From: Oscillospiraceae bacterium | GTDB lineage: Bacteria; Bacillota; Clostridia; Oscillospirales; Ruminococcaceae | Direction of reading: 5' to 3' | Length of the DNA: 6,182 bases | Assembly: GCA_018110855.1 (NCBI GenBank) | Contig: JAGBFZ010000279.1 | Coordinates: 1-6,182, forward strand | Part shown: in pieces, positions 5,894-6,182 of the stretch | Position numbering within the stretch: the first letter of the stretch is position 1 | Layout: each line of letters opens with the position of its first letter | Notes under the pieces: generated by a model | What the model saw: the letters and a program-made list of their open reading frames with translations, nothing else | Databases searched by the model: none | Told to the model about the DNA's origin: nothing | Translations under genes and position numbers: made by a program

Positions 5894-6182
5894 TCAAACC
5901 TGGCTGTTGTTGTCAAGGAAATCCATAACATCATCAACAGTTGTGAATGCAAGAGCTGTGCAGGTGTCAGCGCAGCCGTAGTAGATGCAGATCCTGCCTG
6001 TGTCAGCGTCAACAAGGTTTGCGCAGGGGAATGTTACTGCGTCTGTATCGCCGACAAGCTCATAATACTCCTGAGGGCTGAGGAGGTAGGAAGCGCCTCT
6101 CTTGAGAACCTTCCAAGGCTCGTCCTTGTCAAGGAGAGCAGCGGAGAAGCTGTAAACATAGCCGTTGCAGGAGGTGAGAACA
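5894..6182 (-). CDS. GH130 mannoside phosphorylase, C-terminal 95 residues
   Basis: The gene enters from the right edge of the window without its start. The frame read on the minus strand from 6181 gives 95 residues and stops at TGA 5896-5894, followed at once by a second TGA. Visible motifs include NGYVYSFSAALLD (6-18), EPWKVL (21-26), LLSPQEYYELVGD (33-45), VTFPCANLVD (49-58) and RICIYYGCADT (63-73). These match the end of the five-bladed propeller of GH130 enzymes, where late aromatic and acidic residues help close the fold. GH130 phosphorylases cleave beta-mannosides with phosphate to release mannose 1-phosphate. The motifs resemble the 4-O-beta-mannosyl-glucose / mannobiose phosphorylase group best, but the catalytic Asp and sugar-specificity residues lie outside the window. 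It would act in cytoplasmic mannan catabolism. Confidence 0.85.
   Translation of the reverse strand, partial: VLTSCNGYVYSFSAALLDKDEPWKVLKRGASYLLSPQEYYELVGDTDAVTFPCANLVDADTGRICIYYGCADTCTALAFTTVDDVMDFLDNNSQV

Overview
The window looks like chromosome of a Gram-positive anaerobe of the Bacillota, most likely a Ruminococcus-like member of the Oscillospiraceae. This rests on GGAGG-type ribosome binding sites, moderate base composition, tight gene packing with strong intrinsic terminators, a GH130 mannoside phosphorylase and a SipW-like signal peptidase relative. The genus is inferred from general family knowledge, not from a database match.

Layout. (1) Bases 2-1757, plus strand: the end of an export or lipid-remodelling operon, with the C-terminal part of an HlyD/MacA-type adaptor and then a MacB-periplasmic-core-domain protein that has only two membrane segments. 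An 11-bp hairpin at 1760-1790 closes it. (2) 1793-3028, minus strand: a divergent, shortened sodium:alanine symporter family (AGCS) protein with a TTG start. (3) 3029-3198: a divergent intergenic region with a near-consensus extended -10 promoter firing rightwards. (4) 3199-4814, plus strand: a two-gene operon joined by an ATGA overlap. It encodes a signal-peptidase-I-like membrane protein whose catalytic residues appear to be replaced, with a long disordered tail, and then a guanine-deaminase-like nucleobase deaminase. A 17-bp bidirectional terminator lies at 4820-4863. (5) 4887-5749, minus strand: an unidentified one-pass membrane protein with an acidic then polybasic tail, and downstream of it a low-molecular-weight protein tyrosine phosphatase. 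A recognisable promoter lies at 5765-5792. (6) 5839-6182, minus strand: the last 95 residues of a GH130 phosphorylase (4-O-beta-mannosyl-glucose / mannobiose phosphorylase type) and its terminator.

The units look functionally independent: envelope transport, amino-acid uptake, a membrane pseudo-protease paired with purine salvage, phosphotyrosine signalling and mannan catabolism. I saw no tRNA, rRNA, CRISPR array, insertion sequence or attachment site. The most unusual element is the S26-family protein with Lys in place of the catalytic Ser. The next is the MacB-domain protein lacking the usual permease core.
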